7,542 bases of DNA from MD308 sp051888795 (GCA_051888795.1 JBJFCD010000257.1:1-7542), one strand, 5' to 3'; numbered from the stretch's first letter, positions 1-6,378 are shown. Made by a program: numbers and translations. Notes: generated by a model from the letters alone, not told the origin.

Positions 1-934
1 CTGTAACCGCACAGACCATCCCCGGCACAGCTTCCTTTACCATCTCATATTTTTCACCGGAATAGACACGAATCTGATTTATCTTCTCTTCTTCTGTAAG
101 ACTGTCCTTTACCACAAGTCTTCCTGACGTAACTTTCAGATGTGTCAAACGATTTCCCTGAGCATCTCTGGAAATCTTATACACCCTGGCACCAAAAGTA
201 TCCTGAGCCTTTTCCTTTCTTTCCGGTAATCTCATATATTTTTCCAGCCCATTTAAAAGCTCCCTCACTCCTTGCACTTTGAGTGCCGAGCCAAAGTAAC
301 ACGGATATATCTTCCTCTCCTCAATCATGGATGCAATAGTTTCATCTTTGATTTTTCCACTGTTTAAATATTCTTCCAGCGCCTCTTCATCACACATAGC
401 TGCATTTTCAAAAAAAGCATCACTGTCAAATTGAGGAGCATGAAAAACAACGCAGCCCTCGTCCAGACTGCGATGTAGATCATCCATGATTTTTTTCTGG
501 TCTGTTCCTTCCTGATCCATCTTGTTAACAAAAAGAAAAACTGGTATCCGGTACATCCGAAGAAGCTTCCACAAGGTACGCGTATGCCCCTGCACACCGT
601 CAGCGCCGTTAATGACCAACACTGCATAGTCAAGTACCTGAAGAGTCCTCTCCATCTCTGCGGAAAAATCCACATGTCCCGGCGTATCGAGAAGCGTCAC
701 AGACATCTCTCCCAGTTCAAAAACTGCCTGTTTTGAGAAAATAGTAATCCCACGACTGCGCTCCAGCTCATAAGTATCAAGAAACGCATCCCCGTGGTCT
801 ACCCGCCCTAACTTTCTTATATTTCCCGTAAGATAGAGAATACTTTCTGACAAAGTCGTCTTTCCCGCATCCACATGAGCCAGGATACCTACACATATAT
901 GTTTTTCAGGTTTATTGTCAAATGTATTTTCCAA
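1..934 (-). CDS. TetM-like translation factor GTPase, EF-G superfamily (partial, C-terminus beyond left edge)
   Basis: The first 311 residues of a ribosome-associated translational GTPase are present. Visible motifs are G1 AHVDAGKT (19-26), G2 RGITI (61-65), G3 DTPGHVDF (83-90), G4 NKMD (137-140) and G5 GSALK (215-219). Domain II begins near residue 240 and resembles the TetM/TetO/TetP layout. By family, such proteins bind the ribosomal A-site region. True resistance members release tetracycline, while many Clostridia carry chromosomal paralogues of unproven function, and I think this is one of those. The start is TTG at 934: GAAAGGGG lies 8 bases upstream, and no ATG occurs in frame between an in-frame TGA (974-976) and the G1 motif. 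It is the last visible gene of the operon, 22 bases after the DUF1294 gene. The family assignment is firm; resistance activity cannot be judged. Confidence 0.9.
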   Translation of the reverse strand, partial: MENTFDNKPEKHICVGILAHVDAGKTTLSESILYLTGNIRKLGRVDHGDAFLDTYELERSRGITIFSKQAVFELGEMSVTLLDTPGHVDFSAEMERTLQVLDYAVLVINGADGVQGHTRTLWKLLRMYRIPVFLFVNKMDQEGTDQKKIMDDLHRSLDEGCVVFHAPQFDSDAFFENAAMCDEEALEEYLNSGKIKDETIASMIEERKIYPCYFGSALKVQGVRELLNGLEKYMRLPERKEKAQDTFGARVYKISRDAQGNRLTHLKVTSGRLVVKDSLTEEEKINQIRVYSGEKYEMVKEAVPGMVCAVT

Positions 935-942
935 TGAAAATA

Positions 943-950
943 CCCCTTTC
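943..950 (-). promoter_or_regulatory. Ribosome binding site fixing a TTG start
   Basis: The minus strand reads GAAAGGGG, then 8 bases, then TTG (934). This is the only well-placed Shine-Dalgarno site ahead of the GTPase. It supports the non-ATG start in a frame that contains no upstream ATG. Confidence 0.7.
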
Positions 951-956
951 TGTTGT

Positions 957-1211
957 CTATAATGATATCGCCATCACCCAAATAAGTATCTGCAAACAAA
1001 GAATCAGCGGAATACCGATAACAAAGCTCAAATGTCTTGTCTTATGTCGGAACACATACATACCCGCCAGTGTCCCGACACTTCCGGACAACAGGCTCAC
1101 AAGAAAAAATGTTTTTTCCGGGATTCTCCACTCATGGCGAACTGCCCTTCTTTTATCAATCCCCATCAGTACAAATCCCAGAATATTCATAAATACGATC
1201 AAAAATATCAT
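957..1211 (-). CDS. DUF1294 family small membrane protein
   Basis: An 84-residue protein matching the DUF1294 pattern: an N-terminal membrane helix (about 1-18), a DKRRA motif (19-23), WRIPE (28-32), a glycine-rich segment GSVGTLAGM (43-51) leading into FRHKTRH (54-60), and a second hydrophobic helix (about 63-82). The function of the family is unknown; it is small, integral to the membrane and widespread in bacteria. The ATG at 1211 has AGGA 9 bases upstream, and that site overlaps the stop codon of the prolyl isomerase gene, so translation is probably coupled. The gap to the upstream gene is 11 bases and to the downstream GTPase 22 bases. I infer co-transcription but no functional link. Confidence 0.85.
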   Translation of the reverse strand: MIFLIVFMNILGFVLMGIDKRRAVRHEWRIPEKTFFLVSLLSGSVGTLAGMYVFRHKTRHLSFVIGIPLILCLQILIWVMAISL

Positions 1212-1222
1212 ATTAGTATTTC

Positions 1223-1957
1223 CTACATATACTTTTCTTTTAACTCTTTTACTTTTACATTATACGCATCATTCTGTTTCTGTTGAAGCATTCTGCCCTT
1301 GATAGAATCTTTCACTTCGTCAAAAGGAGTTTCGGTTGCCTCAGTCTTTTTCTCTACTCTGATCAAATGATATCCGAAACTTGTCTTTACCGGTCCCACC
1401 ACTTGTCCAATTTCAGCAGAAAAAGCAGCCTTTTCGAACTCAGGAACCATCTGTCCCTTTCCGAATTCTCCAAGATCTCCGCCTTTCTGTCCGGATGGGC
1501 ATGTGGAAAACTCTTTTGCCGCATCCTCAAATTCTTTTTCGCCATTGTTGATAGCTGTGAGGATCTCATTACATTTTTCCTCTTCTTTTACAAGAATATG
1601 TTTTGCTCTTACTGTCTCGCCTTTTTCAAATTGACGCTTATTGGAATCATAATAGTCTTTGGCTTCCTCGTCTGTAACATTAATTCCTCTTAATAGCTTT
1701 GCAATCATCATCTGTGCCAGAATATCTTTTCTTGCACTCTCCATAATTTCTTTAAACTCATCTGTTTCTTCCAGTTTCTCTTCCTCACCCTGTTTTGAAA
1801 ACATACGAAGTGCTATCAATTGTTCAAGATACTGTTCTCTCACCTGCGGATTGGACAGATATGCCTGCTGCTCCTTTGGAACATTTTTCAAAAAATCATT
1901 CAGATCTGCCTCTGTTATCTCTTCCCCTGCTACAACTGCTAATACTTTGTTATCCAT
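1223..1957 (-). CDS. Parvulin-type peptidyl-prolyl cis-trans isomerase, cytosolic
   Basis: A 244-residue protein with an N-terminal SurA/PrsA-like helical chaperone region (about 1-110) and a single parvulin rotamase domain (about 115-205). The domain closely resembles small parvulins such as E. coli PpiC: KHILVKEEE (119-127), the STCPSG turn (151-156), GGDLGEF (159-165), GQMVPEF (168-174) and FGYHLI (194-199). Family active-site positions are visible as His120, Cys153, Met170, Phe174 and His197. There is no signal peptide or lipobox, unlike exported PrsA foldases, so it should act in the cytoplasm as a proline isomerase or chaperone. The start is supported by AGGAGG five bases upstream of the ATG. 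It is the first gene of the minus-strand operon and has its own promoter near 2016-2044. Confidence 0.93.
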   Translation of the reverse strand: MDNKVLAVVAGEEITEADLNDFLKNVPKEQQAYLSNPQVREQYLEQLIALRMFSKQGEEEKLEETDEFKEIMESARKDILAQMMIAKLLRGINVTDEEAKDYYDSNKRQFEKGETVRAKHILVKEEEKCNEILTAINNGEKEFEDAAKEFSTCPSGQKGGDLGEFGKGQMVPEFEKAAFSAEIGQVVGPVKTSFGYHLIRVEKKTEATETPFDEVKDSIKGRMLQQKQNDAYNVKVKELKEKYM

Positions 1958-1991
1958 AAAAACCTCCTGCTTTATCTATATTCCTTCATAA

Positions 1992-2007
1992 AGTCTGCAG
2001 ACAGACT
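1992..2007 (-). repeat. Short inverted repeat in the parvulin operon leader
   Basis: AGTCTG and CAGACT form a perfect six-base inverted repeat around a four-base loop. It lies between the predicted promoter and the ribosome site, so it would be a small hairpin in the 5' leader. There is no T-tract, so it is not a terminator. Confidence 0.45.
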
Positions 2008-2015
2008 CTTATACA

Positions 2016-2044
2016 ATTATATCCTATCCCCATATTACTTACAA
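2016..2044 (-). promoter_or_regulatory. Predicted sigma-A promoter for the parvulin-DUF1294-GTPase operon
   Basis: On the minus strand a -35 TTGTAA (2039-2044) is separated by 17 bases from a consensus -10 TATAAT (2016-2021). The predicted start near 2009 gives a leader of about 50 bases before the ATG at 1957. This is a match by eye only. Confidence 0.6.
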
Positions 2045-2069
2045 CGTTATTTTTTCCTTCTCCTTTACA

Positions 2070-2099
2070 CTGTCAAAGCCCGCACATATATGATATAAT
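2070..2099 (+). promoter_or_regulatory. Predicted promoter for the lipoprotein gene (extended -10)
   Basis: A consensus TATAAT (2094-2099) is preceded by TG one base upstream, giving an extended -10. CTGTCA (2070-2075) with an 18-base spacer is a plausible -35 with 4 of 6 consensus bases. The predicted start near 2106 leaves about 40 bases before the ATG at 2147. This promoter diverges from that of the parvulin operon. Confidence 0.6.
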
Positions 2100-2146
2100 A
2101 TTTTAATACCTATTAATATTATTTCATTTTTGTACTGGGAGAAAAT

Positions 2147-2845
2147 ATGAAAAAGCTATTATCACTTATACTTGCCTTTTTAATGATGTTTACACTCACT
2201 TCCTGTGTTGACACGAAAGCAGAGCAGACGGACAGTTCCTATACTGTTGCGAAAAAATCTGCCAGCAAAAAGAAAGAAAAAAAGGACAATTTAGATGACA
2301 GTTCTCCTGCTCAGCAGGCCGTTTCTTCTTCTCTCAGTTCCCCTGCTTTATCAGGTAACTGGCTGGAATCCAGACGATACAGTGCTATTGATGACGAATA
2401 TCATACTGTCTATCTAAGAATCACCGAAATTGTACGCAACTCACCTGAAGTCCAGTCTGTCATTGATGCCTACAACGAAGCTGAGCATGCCAATAGCTTC
2501 CAGCCTCTGGAACAGGACGATCTCGAATATTGTCTTCTTAAATACGAAGTTATGTTTCCGGAGAATTTTCCGCAATCCGAGTCTGGAATCCTTTTTGCAG
2601 ACATGGATTTTAAGATCAGAACTCCTGACGGAGAAGATTATAAAATCATCGGAGACACCCCTTTAAATTTATCTGCTGTCTACGATATTTCTGATCCGCT
2701 CTTATGCGATGAACTTTTTGCCGGAGACACATTTTCAAATGGTGTTGCTGTATTTATTATGCAAAAAGGTTTCTCAAACTATATAATTGAAAATAATTAC
2801 TATATCGGAAAAGAATGTTTTTCCTGCTATATTAAAGGACTTTGA
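2147..2845 (+). CDS. Predicted lipoprotein of unknown function
   Basis: A 232-residue protein with a type II signal peptide: KK at 2-3, a hydrophobic core (4-17) and lipobox LTSC with Cys20 as the likely lipidated residue. A Ser/Lys/Asp-rich linker (about 21-68), including a lysine cluster at 41-46, would hold the folded domain away from the membrane. The C-terminal region (about 75-232) alternates hydrophobic and polar residues like a beta-sandwich and is compatible with the DUF4352/Ig-like lipoprotein domains common in Clostridia, but I do not see a decisive motif. The ATG has GGGAG five bases upstream. The gene is alone on the plus strand and ends two bases from the stop of the convergent VanZ-like gene, with no terminator between them. 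Lipoprotein nature is confident; the role is unknown. Confidence 0.85.
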   Translation: MKKLLSLILAFLMMFTLTSCVDTKAEQTDSSYTVAKKSASKKKEKKDNLDDSSPAQQAVSSSLSSPALSGNWLESRRYSAIDDEYHTVYLRITEIVRNSPEVQSVIDAYNEAEHANSFQPLEQDDLEYCLLKYEVMFPENFPQSESGILFADMDFKIRTPDGEDYKIIGDTPLNLSAVYDISDPLLCDELFAGDTFSNGVAVFIMQKGFSNYIIENNYYIGKECFSCYIKGL

Positions 2846-2847
2846 TT

Positions 2848-3252
2848 CTATCTTCCGCCAAACAGATAGCGGATCAGTTTCGATATCCCCAGTATGACGC
2901 CTCTGATCACAGCAAAAATCAAAAACATCACCATGAAGCCAAGCACACCGGCAAAGATATCATCAAAATCCATTGTCCCTGTTCCCGTAATCCCCTGTCC
3001 TATTTCAATGGCGAATACAATAACAATAATAACGGTAAATACATAGATCCATGCAATCACAAGCACATGATTCTCACTCAAAATTTTAAACAGCGGATAT
3101 ATGATTAATAACATTCCCATACCGAGAAGACCAATAACAATAAAATGAAGCTCTTTATCTGAAAGTACTGTTTCACAACTGTCATTCCATGTCATGATTG
3201 CATTATGAAGCACAGTAATAATTCTCACAATTCCATACAAAAAATCACTCAT
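2848..3252 (-). CDS. VanZ-like small integral membrane protein
   Basis: A 134-residue protein with three clear membrane helices (about 36-56, 63-86 and 98-120) and an amphipathic N-terminus (4-22). Features that resemble the VanZ fold are DK..H entering the first helix (Asp32, Lys33, His36), EIGQ (83-86) at the end of the second, and DDIFAGVLG (97-105) opening the third. VanZ itself gives low-level teicoplanin resistance, but most VanZ-like proteins have no assigned function, and resistance should not be inferred here. The ATG at 3252 has AAGGGAG 10 bases upstream. The gene follows the terminator of the tusA unit, so it probably has its own weak promoter. It is convergent with the lipoprotein gene. 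Confidence 0.75.
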   Translation of the reverse strand: MSDFLYGIVRIITVLHNAIMTWNDSCETVLSDKELHFIVIGLLGMGMLLIIYPLFKILSENHVLVIAWIYVFTVIIVIVFAIEIGQGITGTGTMDFDDIFAGVLGFMVMFLIFAVIRGVILGISKLIRYLFGGR

Positions 3253-3286
3253 ATCATTTTACTCCCTTTTTCTTTTGTTATTAATT

Positions 3287-3301
3287 ATCGGGCATGCCGA
3301 T
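3287..3301. repeat. Near-palindrome upstream of the VanZ-like gene
   Basis: ATCGG-GCATG-CCGAT is a 15-base inverted repeat with five-base arms and a core that is itself nearly symmetric. It lies between the tusA terminator and the VanZ-like gene, about 35 bases before that gene's start codon. It could be an operator or a leader hairpin; no assignment is possible. Confidence 0.4.
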
Positions 3302-3321
3302 ATCTTGAATTATAATAGCAT

Positions 3322-3356
3322 AAAAGCTGCCGGATAACAAATCCGACAGCCTTTTT
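3322..3356 (-). terminator. Rho-independent terminator after the yedE-tusA unit, possibly bidirectional
   Basis: Arms 3326-3335 and 3341-3350 form a 10-base stem around a five-base loop, with one position that is G-U on the minus-strand transcript. TTTT follows directly on the minus strand. On the plus strand a run of five T follows after one base. It lies 16 bases past the TusA stop codon and separates this unit from the VanZ-like gene. Confidence 0.75.
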
Positions 3357-3366
3357 AGAATACATC

Positions 3367-3570
3367 TTATTCAATTATAATTTCAAACTCTGATCCTACT
3401 TCTTTAGAAGTTGCTTTTTTTCCACGATTTTTGGCGAGTTTTTCAATATTGGTTTTCTGATGAGGTTCACTCACCAACACTTTAATCGGACCATCTGCGC
3501 TTTTCAGAGCCTCATCTGTAAGCATGATTGGCTCCGGACAGGAAAGTCCTCTTGCATCTACTTCTTTCAT
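3367..3570 (-). CDS. TusA/YeeD-family sulfur carrier protein
   Basis: A 67-residue TusA-like protein with the family signature DARGLSCPEP (5-14). Cys11 is the persulfide (or selenium) carrier residue and CPEP is the CPxP motif. The rest, ending in an IIIE strand, fits the TusA beta-alpha-beta fold. TusA-like proteins pass sulfur, or possibly selenium, as a cysteine-bound persulfide to downstream enzymes in the cytoplasm. AGGAGG sits 8 bases before the ATG and overlaps the yedE stop codon, so the two genes are translationally coupled, and a terminator follows directly. In selenium-linked YedF proteins a second domain follows the TusA part; here there is a TAA stop and a terminator, so only the TusA half exists. 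The family is firm; sulfur versus selenium is open. Confidence 0.9.
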   Translation of the reverse strand: MKEVDARGLSCPEPIMLTDEALKSADGPIKVLVSEPHQKTNIEKLAKNRGKKATSKEVGSEFEIIIE

Positions 3571-3582
3571 GTTCTATTCCTC

Positions 3583-4680
3583 CTATTTCGCACTTTCTCT
3601 CTTATTTGTGAATGCGATAATGAAACATACAATGATACAAATGATTACTGCTACTTTACCATTCGTTGTTACAGCGCCTGCTACCACTTCACTTGTCTCA
3701 GGATCCAGTGCAGTTCCACTGGAAGCGAGTCCAAAATTGTGACAGAGTGCTGCTCCAAAGAACAGACCAAGTACAGTTACTGCTGAGTCGGAAGAACCCT
3801 GACCAGCCAGAATCAGCTGACGAAGCGGACATCCGCCTGCTAAAACAGCTGCAAATCCAACAGCATACATACCAAGGATATTCCACAGATGCTGTGAATG
3901 AGCAATCACTCCAGGAGTATTAAATCCAAGGACAAATCTTCCTGTAGCAACATTAAATACAAGCATAACAACAAACAATCCGCCGATAATACTTAACAGA
4001 TCGAAATTCTTCATTAAAATCACGTCACGGATACCACCGGCAAAACACATTCTTGATTTCTGAGCAAATGCTCCAAAGATCAGACCACCAATCAGTGACA
4101 GAATAATCGGTGCATGCAGACTTCCCGGACCTGTCTCACTTACTTTTAAGAGTGATGTGCAAACTGCAAGGATCAGGATTACCACCATAATAATCGGAAG
4201 AACTGTCCCGCTTGTCTTATTTGTCTCGCGGGCACGTCCGAGACTAAATCCTTTTTTCAATGCATATGTACCGGTAGCTACTCCAAGAATAAATCCGATT
4301 AATGCTACCCATGCATTCAGATCACCGGCTGACATACGAATAACCATACGAAGAGGGCATCCCAAAAATACCAGTGAACCAATCATAATAATCATTCCAA
4401 GCACAAAACGGATCATCGGTGAAGAACCTGCTGTTGAACGGTACTCCTTCGTTGCAATAGAGATAATAAATGCCCCAAGCACAAGACCTATGATCTCCGG
4501 TCTCGCATATTGTACTACCTCTGCCTGATGCATTCCGAGAGATCCTGCCATATCACGTATGAAGCAGGCAATACAAAATGCCATGTTAGCAGGATTTCCA
4601 AAATATGCAAGTACTGCTGCCACAAGACCACAGACTACTCCTGCCAACACGAGTTTTTTCTTTGAATCATATAAATTCAT
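3583..4680 (-). CDS. yedE: YedE/YeeE-family membrane transporter, putative selenium or sulfur-compound uptake
   Basis: A 365-residue integral membrane protein of the YeeE/YedE (sulfur transport) family with internal two-fold duplication. Half 1 has FCIACFIRD (35-43) and GCPLR (107-111); half 2 has RMCFAGGIRD (210-219) and GCPLR (283-287). Cys36, Cys39, Cys108, Cys212 and Cys284 are the candidate relay cysteines. YeeE homologues take up thiosulfate using conserved cysteines and hand sulfur to the TusA-like YeeD. The segment around NPANMAFCIACFIRD and VVQYARPEIIG is, from memory, most like the YedE branch linked with selenium metabolism. The next gene encodes TusA, matching both arrangements. 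GAGAGGA precedes the ATG by 8 bases. The substrate is inferred only, because no selD or other selenium gene is in view. Confidence 0.85.
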   Translation of the reverse strand: MNLYDSKKKLVLAGVVCGLVAAVLAYFGNPANMAFCIACFIRDMAGSLGMHQAEVVQYARPEIIGLVLGAFIISIATKEYRSTAGSSPMIRFVLGMIIMIGSLVFLGCPLRMVIRMSAGDLNAWVALIGFILGVATGTYALKKGFSLGRARETNKTSGTVLPIIMVVILILAVCTSLLKVSETGPGSLHAPIILSLIGGLIFGAFAQKSRMCFAGGIRDVILMKNFDLLSIIGGLFVVMLVFNVATGRFVLGFNTPGVIAHSQHLWNILGMYAVGFAAVLAGGCPLRQLILAGQGSSDSAVTVLGLFFGAALCHNFGLASSGTALDPETSEVVAGAVTTNGKVAVIICIIVCFIIAFTNKRESAK

Positions 4681-4718
4681 AATAAAATCCTCTCTTTTCT
4701 TAATTTTTTCTTATGTTA

Positions 4719-4747
4719 ATTATTAAACGAAACAGATTATATGTCCA
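4719..4747 (-). promoter_or_regulatory. Predicted promoter for yedE-tusA
   Basis: On the minus strand TGGACA (4742-4747, 5 of 6 consensus bases) is followed after 17 bases by AATAAT (4719-4724, 5 of 6). The leader would be about 30 bases. A TATAAT at 4736-4741 is an alternative -10 but lacks a partner -35. The -10 lies within the small AT palindrome TTAATTATTAA (4716-4726). Confidence 0.4.
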
Positions 4748-4822
4748 ATTGTTAATTTCTATATTCACATCCATTCATTTGCTCATTCTATAATTGTCAT
4801 GAGATAGATTTTACTTATGACA

Positions 4823-4848
4823 AAAGGGCAGAATCTCTTCCACCCTTT
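4823..4848 (-). terminator. Weak hairpin downstream of citrate synthase
   Basis: AAAGGG and CCCTTT pair around a 14-base interior that contains a further GAA/TTC pairing. Only a short TTTTG tract follows on the minus strand, and the hairpin begins about 25 bases past the citrate synthase stop. It is a possible but leaky terminator, so some read-through into yedE is conceivable. Confidence 0.35.
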
Positions 4849-4872
4849 CGTTATCTTTTATATTATTCATAA

Positions 4873-6252
4873 TCAGTCACGCTGATCCATCTCGTAATAA
4901 GGCACATGATGTCCTACATATTTGTAAGCCGGACGGATAATCTTTCCCTGATTAACAAGCTCTTCAAGCCTGTGTGCACTCCATCCTGAGATTCGGGAAA
5001 TTGCAAAAATCGGTGTAAACAGCTCTGTCGGTATCCCAAGCATAGAATACACAAATCCGCTGTAAAAATCCACATTTGCACAGATTGGCTTAAACAATTT
5101 TCTTCTTTCCATTAAGAGTTTAGGAGCAATTTTCTCCACCAGATTATAAAGCGCAAATTCTTTTTCCATACCTTTTTCAATTGAAAGTTCCTTTGCATAT
5201 TTCTTTAATATCACTTCTCTTGGGTCGGAAATCGTGTATACTGCGTGACCGATACCATAGATCAGCCCAGCATGATCAAACGCTTCTTTATCCAATACTT
5301 TAATCAGATATTCTGTAATTGCTTTTTCGTCAGTATAGTCAGGGCAATGCGCCTTAAGATCTTCAAACATCTGCATAACTTTAAGGTTCGCACCACCATG
5401 CCTTGGCCCTTTCAAGGAAGACATAGACGCTGCCACTGCTGAATATGTATCTGTCCCGGAACTGGTTACAACATGATTTGTAAACGTACTGTTATTACCA
5501 CCACCATGATCTGCATGAAGAACAAGTGCCACATCCAGTACTCTTGCTTCAAGTTCTGTATATTCTCCATCCTTGCGAAGCATATACAAAAGATTCTCCG
5601 CAGTAGAAAGCTCTGGCTTTGGAGGACGCACCATCAATGTCTCATCAAAATGAAACATCTGATAAGCATAATAGGAATAAATGCTCATCATTGGCATCTT
5701 TGAAATCAGCTGCAGAGACTGTCTAAGTACATTTGAAATTGATGTATCGTCCGGTGCTGAATCGTAGGAATACAGCAGAACAATACATTTCTGGAGCGCA
5801 TTCATAATATTTGCCGGAGGAGACTTCATAATAACATCTCTTACAAATTGTCCGGATAACTCCCTGAGGCTCCCGAGTATCTTTATAAAGTTGAGAAATT
5901 CATCTTCTTTCGGAAGTCTGCCGAACAGCAGAAGGTAAGTTGTCTCCTCAAATAAAAATCTTTTTCTTCCTTTTCCCTGTATAATATCCTCAACATTGAT
6001 CCCCTGATAATACAACTGACCGTCAATCGGAAAAGATCTTCCCCTTACCTGTTTTGTGGCCAAAACGTCTGACACTTCAGTGAGTCCGGTAAGCACGCCT
6101 TTACCATTTGAATCACGAAGTCCTCTTTTTACATCATATTCCAGATACAGATTTTGATCAATCGCACCTGAGCGCATGCAGTTCTCTACCAGCTTGTCAA
6201 ACTTAATATCCAGTTCCTCACCCAACTCCATCATAGAATGTCTGTTATCCAT
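4873..6252 (-). CDS. Citrate synthase
   Basis: A 459-residue citrate (or 2-methylcitrate) synthase that condenses acetyl-CoA and oxaloacetate to citrate, the entry step to the oxidative branch toward 2-oxoglutarate and glutamate. Catalytic positions are visible: HADH with His249 as the likely enolising histidine, GIGHAVYTISDPR with His336 and Arg345, and CANVDFYSG with Asp395. GPRHGGAN (282-289) is the substrate-loop motif. After HADH the sequence reads GGGNNST instead of the E-Q-N-x-S-T seen in E. coli GltA, which I associate with a clostridial clade. The N-terminal extension (1-50) precedes the usual core. I chose ATG at 6252 because AAGGA lies 9 bases upstream; a longer frame reaches ATG 6300 but has no ribosome site. 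No aconitase or isocitrate dehydrogenase gene is adjacent. Methylcitrate synthase cannot be fully excluded. Confidence 0.93.
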   Translation of the reverse strand: MDNRHSMMELGEELDIKFDKLVENCMRSGAIDQNLYLEYDVKRGLRDSNGKGVLTGLTEVSDVLATKQVRGRSFPIDGQLYYQGINVEDIIQGKGRKRFLFEETTYLLLFGRLPKEDEFLNFIKILGSLRELSGQFVRDVIMKSPPANIMNALQKCIVLLYSYDSAPDDTSISNVLRQSLQLISKMPMMSIYSYYAYQMFHFDETLMVRPPKPELSTAENLLYMLRKDGEYTELEARVLDVALVLHADHGGGNNSTFTNHVVTSSGTDTYSAVAASMSSLKGPRHGGANLKVMQMFEDLKAHCPDYTDEKAITEYLIKVLDKEAFDHAGLIYGIGHAVYTISDPREVILKKYAKELSIEKGMEKEFALYNLVEKIAPKLLMERRKLFKPICANVDFYSGFVYSMLGIPTELFTPIFAISRISGWSAHRLEELVNQGKIIRPAYKYVGHHVPYYEMDQRD

Positions 6253-6261
6253 GTTTATCAT

Positions 6262-6268
6262 TCCTTCC
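6262..6268 (-). promoter_or_regulatory. Ribosome binding site deciding the citrate synthase start
   Basis: GGAAGGA on the minus strand ends 9 bases before ATG 6252. The in-frame ATGs at 6300, 6270 and 6261 lie upstream of or inside this site and lack one of their own, so 6252 is preferred. Confidence 0.7.
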
Positions 6269-6277
6269 ATAATATGC

Positions 6278-6318
6278 AAAAAGCACCAATTGCGATTCAT
6301 TTTTCGTAATCGATGCTT
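6278..6318 (-). repeat. Nested inverted repeats in the citrate synthase leader
   Basis: In the minus-strand transcript AAGCA (6314-6318) can pair with TGCTT (6281-6285), and inside it CGATT (6308-6312) with AATCG (6293-6297). Five T follow (6278-6282). It resembles a weak intrinsic terminator inside the 5' leader, but the stems are short and offset. Confidence 0.35.
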
Positions 6319-6339
6319 GATTAATCATTCTGATTAATC
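6319..6339. repeat. Paired GATTAATC palindromes downstream of the citrate synthase promoter
   Basis: Two identical copies of the self-complementary octamer GATTAATC (6319-6326 and 6332-6339) are separated by five bases, 13 bases centre to centre. As DNA they could be a tandem operator. As RNA the copies can pair with each other in a perfect eight-base hairpin with a five-base loop. They lie just downstream of the predicted transcription start, about 70-90 bases before the start codon. Confidence 0.7.
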
Positions 6340-6342
6340 CAC

Positions 6343-6378
6343 TGCATTACATAATACACTATGCATTACATTAATGCA
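6343..6378. promoter_or_regulatory. Repeated TGCATTA operator-like sites across the citrate synthase promoter
   Basis: TGCATTACAT occurs twice in direct orientation (6343-6352 and 6362-6371), 19 bases apart, close to two helical turns. The second copy is also half of a perfect inverted repeat TGCATTA-CAT-TAATGCA (6362-6378). The sites cover the -10, the spacer and most of the -35 element, which is where a repressor or LysR-type regulator would act. The regulator is not identified. Confidence 0.65.

Noticed and set aside
364..675. Minus-strand 103-codon open frame inside the GTPase gene
   Set aside because: It is a different reading frame of the same strand as the GTPase, whose frame carries all five G motifs without interruption.
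1283..1693. Long plus-strand open frame opposite the prolyl isomerase
   Set aside because: It lies wholly antisense to a gene with clear family motifs, has a biased composition and no ribosome site. Similar antisense frames opposite yedE, citrate synthase and degV were rejected for the same reason.
2842..3108. Plus-strand frame overlapping the lipoprotein stop codon
   Set aside because: It is antisense to the VanZ-like gene, rich in His/Asn/Lys with no domain, and lacks a proper ribosome site.
3367..4680. Selenoprotein readthrough in the yedE-tusA unit
   Set aside because: The stops are TAG (yedE) and TAA (tusA), neither is TGA, and I see no hairpin placed like a bacterial SECIS after an in-frame TGA.
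4811..4870. A 19-codon minus-strand frame starting two bases after the citrate synthase stop
   Set aside because: It has no convincing ribosome site and coincides with the hairpin at 4823-4848, so the simpler reading is untranslated 3' sequence. Conservation across species would be needed to revive it.
6253..6300. Longer citrate synthase N-terminus starting at ATG 6300
   Set aside because: No Shine-Dalgarno site precedes 6300, the added 16 residues do not look like family sequence, and a good site (GGAAGGA) lies inside this stretch correctly spaced for ATG 6252.
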